Assembly (NCBI GenBank): GCA_024449915.1
Contig: JAMZAV010001471.1
Span: 1 to 64,000, forward strand
Length of the DNA stretch: 64,000 nucleotides
DNA from: Sweltsa coloradensis
Lineage: Eukaryota > Arthropoda > Insecta > Plecoptera > Chloroperlidae
Direction of reading: 5' to 3'
Positions 49,081-62,006 of this stretch are shown one piece after another (within the stretch, counting starts at the first letter, position 1; each line of letters opens with the position of its first letter). A model generated the notes under the pieces. That model saw only the letters and a program-made list of their open reading frames with translations, was not told the origin of the DNA and ran no database searches. The translations under genes and the position numbers were made by a program.

Positions 49081-51887
49081 GGTGTCCATAAAGAGTGATG
49101 AGTTCACGGGAAATTTGGGGCCACTTAGCTCGAAGGGGGTAGGGGGGCTAGCTGGTGGGGTTCTAGGCGCACGCCTAGTGCGCCTAGGCCTAAATACGCT
49201 TCTGGAAATGACGAGTTGTTTTCAGGCGTAATTCAAATCCTATACTCATTATATAGCCTACCGCGAAAATAGCGCGGACGATTGCAGGAAAAAAAACATC
49301 GCGCGCTAAGCAATTCTTACAGATTGCCCAGCTCACAAGCACCAAATGTTCACTTTTCGAGGGTTTGGTTTTGTTCTGGTCGTTCGTTCGACGTTCGGGT
49401 TATACAAATATTAGGCCTAGTTGTGGGTCCGGTAGTACGGTTTCGATTCCCTGCTGCTTCAAAATATCCCATCAATAAAATTAATATATCATTTTCTGAT
49501 TAGAATTGTTAAAATTCTTGTTTGTCATTGTGTTGTTGACGATAAAAGAATGAAGCGTCCATCTCATTATTTAATCACAAGGATAAAGATGGGCTATGAC
49601 GATAGTAGATTATTTTGTATGTACTCCCAGGGAATGCACCTGTCAGAACACGGCTTTACCTGGGACAGCATACAAGATGTTTTGGTTTTCTAACAATTAC
49701 TCTAGTTTTACTTCCTTTTTGGAGGGTATAGGGGATGAGGTTGAGGGCACAATGATTTTGAAAATGACAACACCAAAACAAAAGCTAATGGAAGTTATCG
49801 TAAAGAGCCCGTCAAAAAGAAGTATCTACCGACTGACGGAGGGGTTATAGAAAGGTGTTTTTGTGACATTAGGATTGGGCGAGGTGACAGAAAAGGCAAA
49901 AAATTGAGTGACTGTTTTGTTTTGTTTATGGAATACGGATATCCTATTATAGCTCTTATCTGCGTGATTTTGTGAACGTTATGACACCTCAATCACATAT
50001 TTGCTTATATTATCAGGTAGTTGGTATAGTTTGATAATTTTATTATACTGTTGTATTTTTTCCGTTCCGATTACTACACAAAAGATAATATATTCCACTT
50101 GATTTATGATTAGTTACATGACTACAACCATTTTTGTTGTCAGCAAACACGTACGGATACACTGTCAGTGTAGGGGGCTGTATGGTACATTTTGTTTTGA
50201 TTAAATAATACAATATTAGCAGATAATTTATGTGTTTGTATTGTGCTTATTACCATCATCCTCACCATCACCATCCACAACATCAGTATTACGATAATGT
50301 TTTTACTTTATAAAAGAGACGAAATCCAGGCGGCTCCATCACGAATAAAATAATTGATGAAGATAAAAAACAATCGCCAAGTCTTCGGACTCATAGGTGT
50401 TTCAGTTTTTCGTCTACAGAATAACGATTGGAAAGGATTCTGCTTGTTGTCGCTGGGGACTTTTGGGGATGAGGTAACTATATTGTTCGTAACCCTTGCT
50501 TTCAGCGGCCTTGTCTCCTAGTCGAGTGGACTAGCCGCATTCCTACCGATCACGTGACCGTCCCTCATAGCGACAGTTACTTAAGCAGTTGCTAGCTAAT
50601 CCGTAAGACCGAGAGCGCGCCAGCCCCTAGAGTCAAGCCGCAAAACAACATATTTTGGTTTTTATTTTTTTGCCTTGTCATTTCAACTAATTAGTCGCTG
50701 AAACTTTACCGTAGCCAACATATAAGTTCAATACAACTGTGGAAAAAAAAATCCGTCCAATTGGAATAAAACGAAGGGACGATAGTCGTAAATCTATTGT
50801 TTTCACAATACACATTGGTGATTTCTATAAAATTTACAAACAAAACTATTAAAGATAGAAAAATAATATTGTAACTAGCTAATAGATAGTAAAATTATCT
50901 AGGATTTGACATATTTCAATCACATACACAATGGCGTCTAATGGCCAATAAAAATGAGAATGTGCACAAATCCAAGTCACTTATTTTGCGTAGACACACA
51001 CCCTTAATAATAGGTATAACTTTACAAAATAAGGTCAAATGAAGTTATCTGCTGAAAGTCAAGTACTATGTCCACTAAATAAACGTGGCGTGGATTACTG
51101 TCTTGACTAAATACTTAAGAAATGGAAGTTAATTAAAATGACAATTATAACAAGAATTTTGGTAGGTGAGGCCTAAATAGAAGTGACTTATTATACGTTA
51201 TTTATATCCAGTTACCGACCAAGTGACTGTTAATACTGGTTTATCTCTACCCTCAATTCAGATCAGAAGACAACATGCTTAGTGATAAGATTTAGGTAAA
51301 TTAGTCAGCCAGGCACAGGCTTCGGTAAGGTCCATAAACAAATATATCAATAAATACACTTTTAAAACAAATCAATAGGAGGCTGGAAAGAAAAGGAGAG
51401 TTAATCTGTAACCAAGGAGTCTCCAGCTTCATCAATCAGCGTGCCTGTATTGTTATCAACAATCAAAATACATTAAAAAGGTGACTACCTGCCTATCGTG
51501 GTACCACACTACACATATGACATCTAGTTTATATTTATCATTGCCCCATAAATCTCCCTTTTATGAAACGGCATCAATACAATTTATATTAAATACCCTT
51601 ATGGCCAATAAAGTGAGTACTCATTCCTTAGTGGTGTCAAACAGCATCCCCCAGTGCCAATCCTTGTCGGACAGTCCTGATGATGATGACGATGGCGTCC
51701 TAGTTCCACCAATGGGCAGCCCCGAACGTACGACGATCGCGTGGCGCGCGCGCAACCTCCTGACTCTCTCAGAGTGCGGGAGTCTCCGATAATGTGCAAT
51801 AGTTAATGTTCAAGGTTGAGTTCCTCAAGGGTTTAAAGCCGGTTTTTGTCACACTCAACGCGCCTACACTTATAAATTAACATGACA
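49081..51887. other. No recognisable gene
   Basis: Contains AGGCGCACGCCTAG palindromic GC sequence near 49160 and otherwise AT-rich DNA. The + frame at 51481-51792 has an acidic DDDDD stretch from GATGAT repeats and no domain I recognise. Confidence 0.4.
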
Positions 51888-53777
51888 TTTAGGTTGCGAT
51901 CTCTCGACTTATAAAGAAACACGCGCCTAAACAAATTAAAATTACATTTAGGTTACAATCTCTCGACTTATAAAGAAACAACGCGCCTCGCGCCTACACA
52001 AATTAAAATTACATTTACATAGGTAACTAATATTAAAGACACCTACCGACATTCCACGGAGGAAAGTAACTTCAGCGGCCTCGTTTACAAAAGAAGCAAC
52101 CGGAGACGTTCCTTCAGACTACAACTCACACTCACATGTGGGTGTCCCACTCAAGACCTTCAAATAAGTACGCGCTGACAAAGCAACCAAACAAAACTTC
52201 AAAAAACGGTTGACTCAACTGGACGCAGGTGGGACTCAAAAATGGAAACTCAAACTCGGAAGGAAAACTCAACACTTGACTCAAAACGTAAAATTGACGG
52301 CGGAAACTCAAGACTTGCGCTGCAGGCGCTGTGGCGATCCACACAAAATTAAAACCCTACGTACACTCACGTCACACAGACTAAAAACATCGGAAAAACA
52401 CAGCCCAGTTGACTCAGGCGGTCCTAGATCTATTGTGTAAAAACAAATCAAAATGCTACATAAGCCGAGTGTGTAGGTACATCCTGCTAGGCGGGACCCT
52501 GTCTAGCGCGGAAGGTATGTCTAAACACAAAATCACACGAGATCTCAGAAGAACAGGCTGGTCCTGGGAAGGTGTCCGATGTACCGTATGGTGGGTAAAC
52601 AGTTTACCAACACAAATTGCAGTCGCTCCTTTGACTGACAACAAAATAATCCAGAAGCCCTGCAGTGGCAAAGTCCAAGTTGATATACTTCCTCGAGTGA
52701 TGTAATGTCATGCACAGTCAGACCACTTGGATGCCTTCCCAGGTTGCGTTGTCCTTCTGACCAACTGGGGTCAATACCCTGGCGTAGCGACGGTCTTGTC
52801 GTTTACGCATTTGGTTGCGTTCTAACTTATAAAGCAACACGCGCCTACAAATTAAAATACATTTAGGTTTACAATCTCTCGACTAAAGTAACACGCGCCT
52901 CGCGCTACACAAAAATTTAAAATGACTTTTTGGTTGCAAACTTTGACTTATAAAGAACAACGCGCCTCGCGCCTACCAAATTAAAAATTTCATTTACAAG
53001 GTAACTAATATTAAAACACCTACCCACATTCCAAAGGAGGAAAAAACTTCAGCGGGTCTGCGTACAAAAGAAGCTACCGGAGCTTCCTTAGACTACAAAA
53101 TCACACCACTATTGGGTGTCCCCCTCAAAACCTTTAAATAAGTTCTGGCCACAAAGCAACAAACAAAATTCAACAAACCGGTTTTACTCACTGGACGCAG
53201 GTGGGGTCAAAAATGAAACTCAAAATCGGAAGGAAACTCAACACTGACTCAAAACGTAAAAAACGCGGCGGAAACTCAAGATTGCGCTGCAGGGGCGTGT
53301 GGGGATTCCACACAAAAATTAAAAAAAACCCCACGTACACTCCGTCAAACGACTAAAAAAAATCGAAAAAAAAACGCCCAGTACTCAGGGGTCCAGATCT
53401 TTGTGTAAAAAAAAAATCAAAATGCTACATAAGCCGAGGTGTCGTAGGTACATCCTGCTAGGCGGGACCCTGTCTAGCGCGGAGGTATGTCCTAAACACA
53501 AAATCACACGAGATCTCAGAAGACAGGCGTGGTCCTGGCAAGGTGTCCGATGTACCGTATGGTGGGTAAACAGTTTACCAACACAATTGCAGTCGCGTCC
53601 TTTGACTGACAACAATAATAATCCAGAAGCCCTGCAGTGGCAAAGTCCCAAGTCTTGATATACTTCCTCGAGTTGATGTAATGTCATGCACCAGTCAACC
53701 ACTTGCTGCTTCCAGGTTGCGTTGTCCTTCTGACAACTGGGGTCAATACCCTGCGCGTAGCGAGCGTGTCTTGTCGA
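51888..53777. repeat. Large tandem duplication, two units of about 0.9-1.0 kb
   Basis: Copy 1 is about 51888-52799 and copy 2 about 52808-53777. They are collinear throughout (shared CGACTTATAAAG, CATCCTGCTAGGCGGGACCC, GATGTACCGTATGGTGGGTA, GTTGCGTTGTCCTTCTGA). Copy 2 differs mostly by single-base gains and losses in homopolymers, especially A-runs near 53310-53415. The frames in it are repeat sequence, not genes. Confidence 0.85.
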
Positions 53778-54523
53778 TCGGGTCTACCCGCCCAGCTGTG
53801 ATCGACGTAGTCAAACATGCACGCCTCGTCTGACACTTCACGTGCTCTTTGTTTGGTCTAGTTCGGCGCTCTCTTGATTGGCCAACTGACAACTTCTCTT
53901 CCCGTGGTTGCGGTAGCGGCTCGCGCTGCGGTCCTCGGTTCGACCTTGTCTCGAACTCGCACGCATTATATACACCACGAGGAAAAATTACATTTAAAAA
54001 CTCTTAAGACTACTTATATTTAAAGACACACTCCACTACACCTCGGTCAACAGTGAGCTCTTAGGCCTTCTTGACTGTTGAACCGAGCCTCTACCCCAAG
54101 CTCTCTCTAGCTTACAGGCGGGTGATGCCCTCTGGTGTCTCGTCCTGCGCGCGGCCGGTGCGCTCTTCGGGTGTTTCCGTGCACGTTCGGCCGGTTGCTT
54201 GCCTCGCCTGCGCGCTGTACGTTGCCTTCACCCGAGTTCGGGTCCCTTGCGTTGCCTCGGTAATCTAGGGCGACGGTCGTCGCCCGGCAGACAAGCGATG
54301 CGATGCTTAGGCGACACCGAACTCCGGCCCTATATACAGCTACCAGAGTTGGGGGGTTTTCAGCTATCTGCACACGCCGCCCCGAAAGAGTTACAATCTT
54401 GAAACTCGGTATATGACCTAGTATGTGGTCCATGACATACCAAAAAAAAATCAACCCGATCCGACAACTCGTTCTGTGTTAAAAAAGGCTCTCAACATCG
54501 TCAAATTCCTTAGGGCTGGCTGG
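53778..54523. other. GC-rich unassigned region
   Basis: CG-rich to about 54320, with CTCTCTAGCTTACAGGCGGG near 54101. No protein recognised. Resembles 43.3-46.3 kb in texture. Confidence 0.3.
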
Positions 54524-54575
54524 TGGTTGGGTGGGTGGGTGGCTGGCTGCGTGGGTGGGTGGCTGGCTGGCTAGG
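54524..54575 (+). repeat. Minisatellite of GGCT/GGGT units
   Basis: Imperfect tandem GGTGGGT and GGCTGGCT units next to repeat C, a common position for core minisatellites of short transposons. Confidence 0.85.
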
Positions 54576-54593
54576 AGTTCTCCGCGGAGATTT

Positions 54594-55520
54594 CTTTAGC
54601 CTACAGAGAAAACGGTAAATCTTAAAACTATGAAACTTGGACCACACTTAGGTGTATTTCAGACGCAGTGCCTTTTGCTTTCAAAACCAAAATCGGGTAA
54701 CAGGGACCGGAGAAAATCAAAATTAGGATGATAATCAAAACGCGTAATTACCAAGGCGTGGTAATTTGTACAAACTTGAAATTTAACATGCTATTAACCA
54801 TTATAAATATCTTGCGTCCAAAACACAAGGGGCTAAATTTGGGATGACCATGGGCCCAAAATGACAAAAAACATATCTGAACTTTAAGAAATGAATCATT
54901 CAAAGAAAACGCTACAACTGAGATGTTTCAAACGTGGAATACATTTTGATATCTCTCATTCTTTATCACTTTTGAATATGGAAAGCAAAATTGGTTAACG
55001 GGTACCGGAAAAAAAACAAAATTATCAAAAGTAGGTAATTCCGTACTCTTATGAATAATACGCTATACCGAGAAAACGGTTCATCTTAGAACTTTGAAAC
55101 TTGGGCCACACTCAGATGTACCTCATATAACAAAAACCGGGCAATTGGGACCAGGGAAAATCAAAATCAAAATCAAAATCAAAACGCCTAATTACTCAGG
55201 CGTAGTAATTTGTGCAAGCTTGAAATTAAACATGCTCTTAACCATTATAAATATCAAGTGCTTATGCTAGTGCGTTGGTCTTGTTGTTAGCGTATCTGCT
55301 TCCAATGCAGAAGGGCCAGGGTTCGATTCCCGCTAAAGTCAGAAGTTTTTTAACTTCTGATTTGGACTTAAGTCTATCAGTTCTTGTCTTAGGAGTTTGT
55401 AAACGGTGACTTTGGAGCCGTCCTAGCAAAATCAAAACGCGTAATTACTCAGGCGTAGTAATTTGTATACAAGCTTGAAATTAAACATGCTCTTAACCAT
55501 TATAAATATCTAGTGCTTAA
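54594..55520 (-). repeat. Interspersed repeat C, compound copy
   Basis: Contains, inverted, the same block order as 8190-8671. It includes two copies of GAAACTTGGRCCACAC (about 54637 and 55108) and three of the ACCATTATAAATAT block. It is interrupted by the tRNA-derived repeat at 55274-55429. Confidence 0.65.
55274..55429 (+). repeat. tRNA-derived SINE-like element (Trp-like head), copy 1
   Basis: The head has GTTGGTCTTGTTGTTAGCG, a loop TTCCAAT closed by CTGC/GCAG (CCA anticodon position) and the B box GGTTCGATTCC. The body contains a perfect 9-bp hairpin TCAGAAGTT/AACTTCTGA and ends TCCTAGCAA. It matches 60963-61118 over the full 156 bp with about one difference, so the two copies are recent. 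Confidence 0.7.
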
Positions 55521-56619
55521 AGTATCAAACCTAATAATAAGTAAAACTTTGGCGGTGAGATCGCGCTGCGGACAGCGGCTTCTCGGGTCAATTATGTCGG
55601 TATATACAACGAACTGTGCGCTCCTAGCTGACGTCACACGCCTCTGGTTTCCCTCTGCCCCCCCGCACGTCATGTCCATGTACGCCTAGAACGTACGACA
55701 CTGTTGCCACGATGTTGCAGTACTGTCGGCAAGTGCATACAAAGGGAATGCTCGAGTTATCAATGCCTCGCCAGCAAGGTCAACGCAGTAGGCAAGTCTC
55801 CGATACAAAACGAACATCTCCAAATGCATTAGCTAAGACCGATACACACACGTCAACTGGATAAAGATGTTAATATATAAATGCCATAAAAAGTTGCCGA
55901 ATTACTTGTCATGGTAATTAATAAAGTAATTGATGACAAATGATGTTTCACCAGTTTATTAAAATAATCTAATATACCTACTCCAAAGGTGAAGAATGTG
56001 TTCCAATTCATCCCACTGTTGTAATTAGCAGTTCGGGTAGATTAGACAAAACGTTTGTGTACTCCACCCCTGATTCCCCCAATTTCTTCAAACAAGTTCA
56101 TTGTGTTTTTTTTCAGTTCAGTTCAGTTGATAAAAAATTTTAAAAAATTATCCTGTTATGTTGTTAAGCGTTATTTTCGTCTTCATGTTAGTAAATAAAA
56201 AATAGCTTATGTCAAAGCCGATCAATGCTGTGTTATTAGGATCTATTCAAATACAAAATAATGTACAAGTCACAATGTCATTTTTAACCATTCGACTTCA
56301 TTGTGAAAAATGACGGCCAAATTTGTCTTGATATTTTTCTATATTTTTATCCTGTTTTCTGCTTGAAAAATTCATACATCAATCTTACCGATAAAGACGA
56401 GAAATGAGTTGTATGCTTGTATGTTTCATGTAAATTAATCAAAGAAATTGTTTGAAAATTAATGTGGTATAGTATACTTTTACAGACTTGTATTGGTTGG
56501 TAAAACCATAAAGAGCCCCGGGGACTTTTGTCAGAATTGTTTGTGGACAGTCTTGAACCACCGACCTCGTGAATTCTAATACAGTAATAGTAATAGTCTA
56601 ATTAATTAGGTTTAAAAAG
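55521..56619. other. No gene seen
   Basis: AT-rich DNA without a recognisable ORF, RNA or element end. Confidence 0.45.
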
Positions 56620-56692
56620 CCGTCATACCGACAGATGTAAAGCGCTAGACTCTATTCGGGAGGTCGTGGACTCGAATCTCGCTTCCGGCAAT
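56620..56692 (+). repeat. tRNA-like SINE fragment, family 3, copy a
   Basis: GCCGTCATACCGACAG, GCGCTAGACTCTATTCGGG and the B box GGACTCGAATCTCGC. Shares the GCCGTC...GAGGTCGTGG-GCTCGAATC layout with 57790-57870. Confidence 0.45.
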
Positions 56693-56734
56693 CCTGTCTG
56701 AAAATTCCAAAAATTACGATTCCAAAAAAACATG

Positions 56735-56817
56735 TCTCATGCGGGATTCGAACCCACTTCCTCGTATAGCCATACGCTCGGACCAGCGTCCAATAGTGTG
56801 GCACTGCGGACGGCTTC
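56735..56817 (-). repeat. tRNA-like SINE fragment, family 3, copy b
   Basis: On -: CCGTCCGCAGTGCCACAC, GAGCGTATGGCTATACGAGG and the B box GGGTTCGAATCCCGC. Lies 40 bp from copy a in inverted orientation. Confidence 0.5.
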
Positions 56818-57069
56818 ATCACTTCCAACAAAAAAATGCGTAACGATTTCACTATTTTTGTTCCATAATTCCGCCGGCGCATGTGTCTAGATGTACGCGT
56901 ATCGCGCTATTGAATATAAACAGTGTCTATAACAAAACGTTTATCTTCTGTATTTGCATTTAGTTTTGTATAATTATACTATGTCTTTAGATCTAGACCT
57001 TCAAACAAAAAGCATTCATTTTATATTTTATCTGACGCCGACGGAATTGTTTGTTCTTCACAATAGGCG

Positions 57070-57070
<1 letters not shown>

Positions 57071-57115
<45 letters not shown>
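57071..57115. repeat. (TA)n microsatellite
   Basis: About 22 uninterrupted TA units. Confidence 0.97.
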
Positions 57116-57121
<6 letters not shown>

Positions 57122-57789
57122 GACTACAAAGTTAACGTTATTACGAAGTGTTTTTCAAATTTGTTTGCATGTTTATTAACAGACAAATCACATAACAATC
57201 AAAAGTAGGTTATGAATTTACAGTAAGAAAGGATTAATAATAATGACTTATAAATCTGGTGTAATCATTCGCGCCTAATCACGCGCTAAGAAAATAGTTC
57301 GGTGCTAATAATTAGTTTGTGTTATTATTTTTCAGTTTACTTACTAAGGTAGTGAAATAATAAAGAGCGGAACAACTTGTAGTTTTAGAAATAATGTTTC
57401 TGCGGAAAATCAATTGTATTCATTAATGCCATAGTACTAATATAACACATGCGGGAATTCAAGCGACTGTCGACCTAATGGTTTTTGAGAACTAACTCGG
57501 CTCGTCGCTGTCTGATAGCGGCCAACACGTGCGCCTACCCACCCCACCCTCCCCTCCGCGGTGCTAATCGGCTACAGATAAATGCAGTCTGGCGATAACT
57601 ACAGACTTGCGTCATACTCATTACTACGACACACAGATATGCGATGTGTCTCAACAATTTTGTATGCAATTTGGTGGGCTCAATAGTACGAACAAACGCG
57701 AATTTTGAATACTGGGCAACCAAATTAGTGCGGGGCACTCGAAACTTCCGACTTTGTAATACAAACTCAACTTTGTTGAAATAAACCAT

Positions 57790-57870
57790 ACCGTCCGCGG
57801 TGGCACATACGATTGCCCTGGTCCGAAGCGTATGGCTCTATACGAGGTCGTGGGCTCGAATCGTGCAAAG
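57790..57870 (+). repeat. tRNA-like SINE fragment, family 3, copy c
   Basis: CCGTCCGCGGTGGCACAT, GAAGCGTATGGCTCTATACG and the B box GGGCTCGAATCGTGC, collinear with copy b. Confidence 0.5.
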
Positions 57871-60800
57871 CCATGCTTTTTAATCGTCCTTCATCCTCAT
57901 CTATCACCACTCATCGCCTCAAATAGCCTTAGTGCATTAATTTGACAACCATACAGCTATTGGTTCGTGGTTGTATCATTCTATATATAGTATGGCCGTA
58001 AAAAGCTCTTTTGTTTGTTTGTTTCGTTTTTTATTCGGATCGAATTTATTTGAATAAATTTTCAATCACTTCTTTTGATAGAAGCATTTTTATACGAAGA
58101 CTTGGCAACCATATTTACGCTGGATTGTTTTCATAGGGATGCAAACGTAAGCCAGGGATTAAAACCAACATTTGTTGCGACAGTGCGTAGGAGAACCGGG
58201 GAGGGGGGGGGCAGGTGGGGGGGGGTGGGGGCAAAACTAACGGAAGGTAAATATAAATCCCAGAATTTCTGTAGTAAATATGCACTTACACTTATACAAT
58301 TCGAAAGTCACCTGGTTAAAACGAATATATTTGCCTGTATGCTTCGTCATTACATCAAATATTAGGTTGAAATATACTAAAATGGGCCACTTCACGTTCA
58401 TTTTTTGAGTTTTTAGATCGCAGATAGTTGCAGTAAAACATCGTTTACAGAGTCCGAGTGCAGTTAAAACATGACGAAATAACACTGTAGTATGGTGAAA
58501 AAAAAATCGCCGTCGGCAAAATGGACCTCCGGCGGTTGGGGCTTCGCCCCAGACCCCAGCTCCCGCCCACTAAATCTTATGATGGATTATTAACTCCCCC
58601 CCCCCCCCCCCCCCCCTTCAAAACGCCGCCTGACCGCAGATTTATTTGGGCGATATTGTATCAAACTCAAAATTCAATGGAAATATTATTCAGGATAAAA
58701 CAAAATGACTTTTGGAATCGGCTTTAGACATACATGCACATAACCAAACCCCCCGTAATTTGTAATGCATAGTATACAACAAATAATAAACGGACTTGCG
58801 TCTCACAGTTTGCAGAGGTACTTGGTTCGTCATTTTGTTGGACTGGGTTTGCCTTTTTAGCACCACTTTTTATTCCCCAACTGTACACAAAAATAATAAT
58901 ATCAGATAAGAGGGGACGCTGAGTTTGGCCTAACTCAAATGCGCGCACTCAGGTGTTAATGATTTCTGCTGAACTATTGGGAATATCATTCATTATATAC
59001 CAAACTTCATATGGATGTTAAAAAGTACTCTAATATTGATATCCGCAATTGTTAAGAAAAAAGCCTTATATCCATCGCGAGACATAAGTCCAAAACGTGA
59101 ACTAATGGGAAATCCAAAACATGGATTCCAATTCTGGAAATTCCCACCAAACCGTTTATCGCCCAAACGCCCCAAAATACCAAAACGAGAGTGAGACGTC
59201 AAGTTGTGGGTGAAGCAGAAGCGTCCACGCCAGGGTTGCAGACGCCCCCCCCCCCCCATAGATAAAAGTGAAACTAAGATACTCGTCGGCTAAATGTGTA
59301 TAAACACAAACAAACCCCTGATAAAAATCTGCAGTTTTATTTAGGATATGTTCGTATGTGTATTACTCTGTAGTCTGGGATGTACAAAGCTGGTAATCTG
59401 ACGGTCGATGTAGATTAACCACACCATTATAATATTGACGACAACCAATAATCATTACAAAGTGCCACTAAAACAAATTGTGAAAATCAAGATTTGTAAT
59501 AAATACCACCAAAATGGCTTTGAAGGTATTAAAATAAAAGATATTATTTCCACAAAATTTATCATTTTTAAACGTTCACTAAATCATGTTTACCTCAAGT
59601 GGAATCAAAATAAGCCGTATTTACATTTTTCAATATCTGAAAGATATATTATTTTAAAAATTAACATGAAATGAAAGTAAAATTTGATTACCAATCACGA
59701 CATAAGCATCAGAAAATTATTTCAATTGAGGTGTTTATGCATTATATTTACAATAGTTATATTTTTCGATGTGATTTCAAATAATTAATTTTAATATTAT
59801 TGTAAACTACAATACAACTAAAAAATGTGTGTCATGTTCTCGTGGCGAAGTAGATAGCATTTATTTCATTTTAGAAGAAGAAATTAGGGATACTACAGTT
59901 ACTTAGTTACAGTCAGGACCATAGGGAATTGATATTTGATAAAACTTGTCTTGAGTATACGACATTCCATTGTATTGACCATTGTTTGTATTAGTAGTTT
60001 TAGGGCACTTGAACGGCATAGATTATTCGCGCTGATACACGAAACAATGGGCACCAAAATAAGACATGCAAAAATTAATGTCACAATACAAAACAATATA
60101 AATACACTAACTAATATTGCACTCATTTCATTATTCCATTTTAAAAAGACAAATACAATTCCCCCCCCCCCCCCCCATGACCCCATGAGAGCCGCTGAAG
60201 TTGAGTTGGGCCACGTATAAATATTAAATAATCTAACCGATTACTTATTGATAAAAGTAGGATAATCCGAACATTTACATTAGACCTACTCGAATATATA
60301 CCAAGTTGCACCAATTTTGATTTGCGGTCAACAGGTCAATATAGTTTTATTTACGCACCGGCGACCGCCTGTCATTATTATTATCTTTCCAGTTGTCTCA
60401 CACGACGAATAAATTCAAGGACACTCCAGCAAACTTCTGCTAATATGGTTTGGCAACAACGCGCCGCTGTCGCTACCTCCCATCCCCTTCCCTCGCTAGT
60501 GGCAGCAACAGATTCGTTCATGTAGTTCCAAGGTCTACCAGTATCGGCCGCGTTGCGCATAGATCACGATGACAAATTCAAACCGGCAGTTGCCCGCGTA
60601 AAGCGCGTATAACTGGAGATTATTGGTTTAATTGAAAACTGCTGGTCAGAAATGCCTGCAAATTTGTTATAGGTAACCAAACTAATTGAGTTTCATGTAT
60701 GTTTTTTTCCAGCAGTGTCAAAAAAAAAATTCTGGCGTGTATTGATGCGTGATGACGAACAACATTATTTGTGCCGTAATTAGACAACAATATTAATAAC

Positions 60801-60962
60801 GTATGTTACCGAATTATAACGAGACACTGACTCAATTCAAGAGTTATTCATACAGAATCCAATGAATGTTTTCTTTTTTGAATCGGTTGAACCAATGAGC
60901 TACAATCTTATTTTGAAACTATGTGTGCGATTTCCTGTGAGCTGTCCCTGGTGGCACCTTAT
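57871..60962. other. No gene seen; homopolymer-rich
   Basis: Long G or C runs (58201-58230, 58597-58616, 59247-59258, 60162-60177) and a 30-bp GC hairpin block (58527-58556) shared with 37321-37351. Frames here are short and without motifs. Confidence 0.45.
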
Positions 60963-61118
60963 GTTGGTCTTGTTGTTAGCGTATCTGCTTCCAATGCAGA
61001 AAGGCCAGGGTTCGATTCCCGCTAAAGTCAGAAGTTTTTTAACTTCTGATTTGGACTTAAGTCTATCAGTTCTTGTCTTAGGAGTTTGTAAACGGTGACT
61101 TTGGAGCCGTCCTAGCAA
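60963..61118 (+). repeat. tRNA-derived SINE-like element (Trp-like head), copy 2
   Basis: Same 156 bp as 55274-55429, different flanks on both sides. No A-tail and no obvious target duplication. Confidence 0.7.
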
Positions 61119-61364
61119 CGAAGCACATAATAAATTTCAGAGTTGTTCTGAATCGGCCTTGTTGATTCTGGCGTTGATCCGCGGGTGTTCGCACTGTCCA
61201 TACCACTGATTGATATATTTGCTATTAAAAATATCGATCTTTGGTTGGTTATCGCTCACTCGTCGATTGCGTCGGGGCCTGCAGGGTTGGCTTGGTCGCT
61301 TTGATTTAAAGTCCCCCAATGAAAATCTGTTATATAACTGAGTGGGTAGTCTGTAAATAAAAAT

Positions 61365-61396
<32 letters not shown>
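61365..61396 (+). repeat. (TTTA)n microsatellite
   Basis: About eight ATTT/TTTA units. Confidence 0.95.
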
Positions 61397-61509
61397 GGGG
61401 TATCTTTGGGGGGACCGTGGGCCCAAAAATGTAAAAAAAACAACTATGAACTCAACAAATTTAATCATTCACACCTTGATAGCGAACGAACAACAAAAAG
61501 ATGTAATAT

Positions 61510-61992
61510 CCAACCAAATACAAAAATTTGTAAAAAAAAACGGCAGCCAAGCTCTCCTTCAAAAGTCTTCGGCTGTGAATGCTGTGAGATATAGAAGTTG
61601 AGCCAAGCTTTTTATTCTTTCTCCCTAGTTTCGCTTTTAAAATAAGTAAGATCATTTCGCCTGTTGACGAGCGCCAAGCCAACGATTTTTGTGGTAAAAA
61701 AGTAAAATTTTTAAACTCGAAATCATAAAAAAATGGCTTGGCTATTGAATTTGGTTCATGGCCAAGAATTTTTTTTATGATTTCGAGTTTAAAAATTCTA
61801 CTTTTTTACCACAAAAATCGTTGGCTTGGCGCTCGTCAACAGGCGAAATGATCTTACTTATTTTAAAAGCGAAACTAGGGAGAAAGAATAAAAAGCTTGG
61901 CTCAACTTCTATATCTCACAGCATTCACAGCCGAAGACTTTTGAAGGAGAGCTTGGCTGCCGTTTTTTTACAAATTTTTGTATTTGGTTGGA
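61510..61992. repeat. Near-perfect palindrome, arms about 228 bp
   Basis: The left arm 61510-61737 and right arm 61766-61992 are reverse complements with almost no differences. The about 28-base centre itself forms a small CTTGGC/GCCAAG stem. The right arm stops next to the broken gag. Upstream of the left arm, 61398-61500 resembles 6670-6790 in inverse. Confidence 0.92.
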
Positions 61993-62006
61993 TTATGCTT
62001 ACCCCG

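Noticed and set aside
52210..52705. Paired frames in both copies of the 0.95-kb duplication
   Set aside because: Frames are not conserved between copies and show no motif.
51879..53800. Pair of LTRs flanking an element
   Set aside because: The two copies are directly adjacent with no internal region, so tandem duplication or an assembly artefact is simpler.
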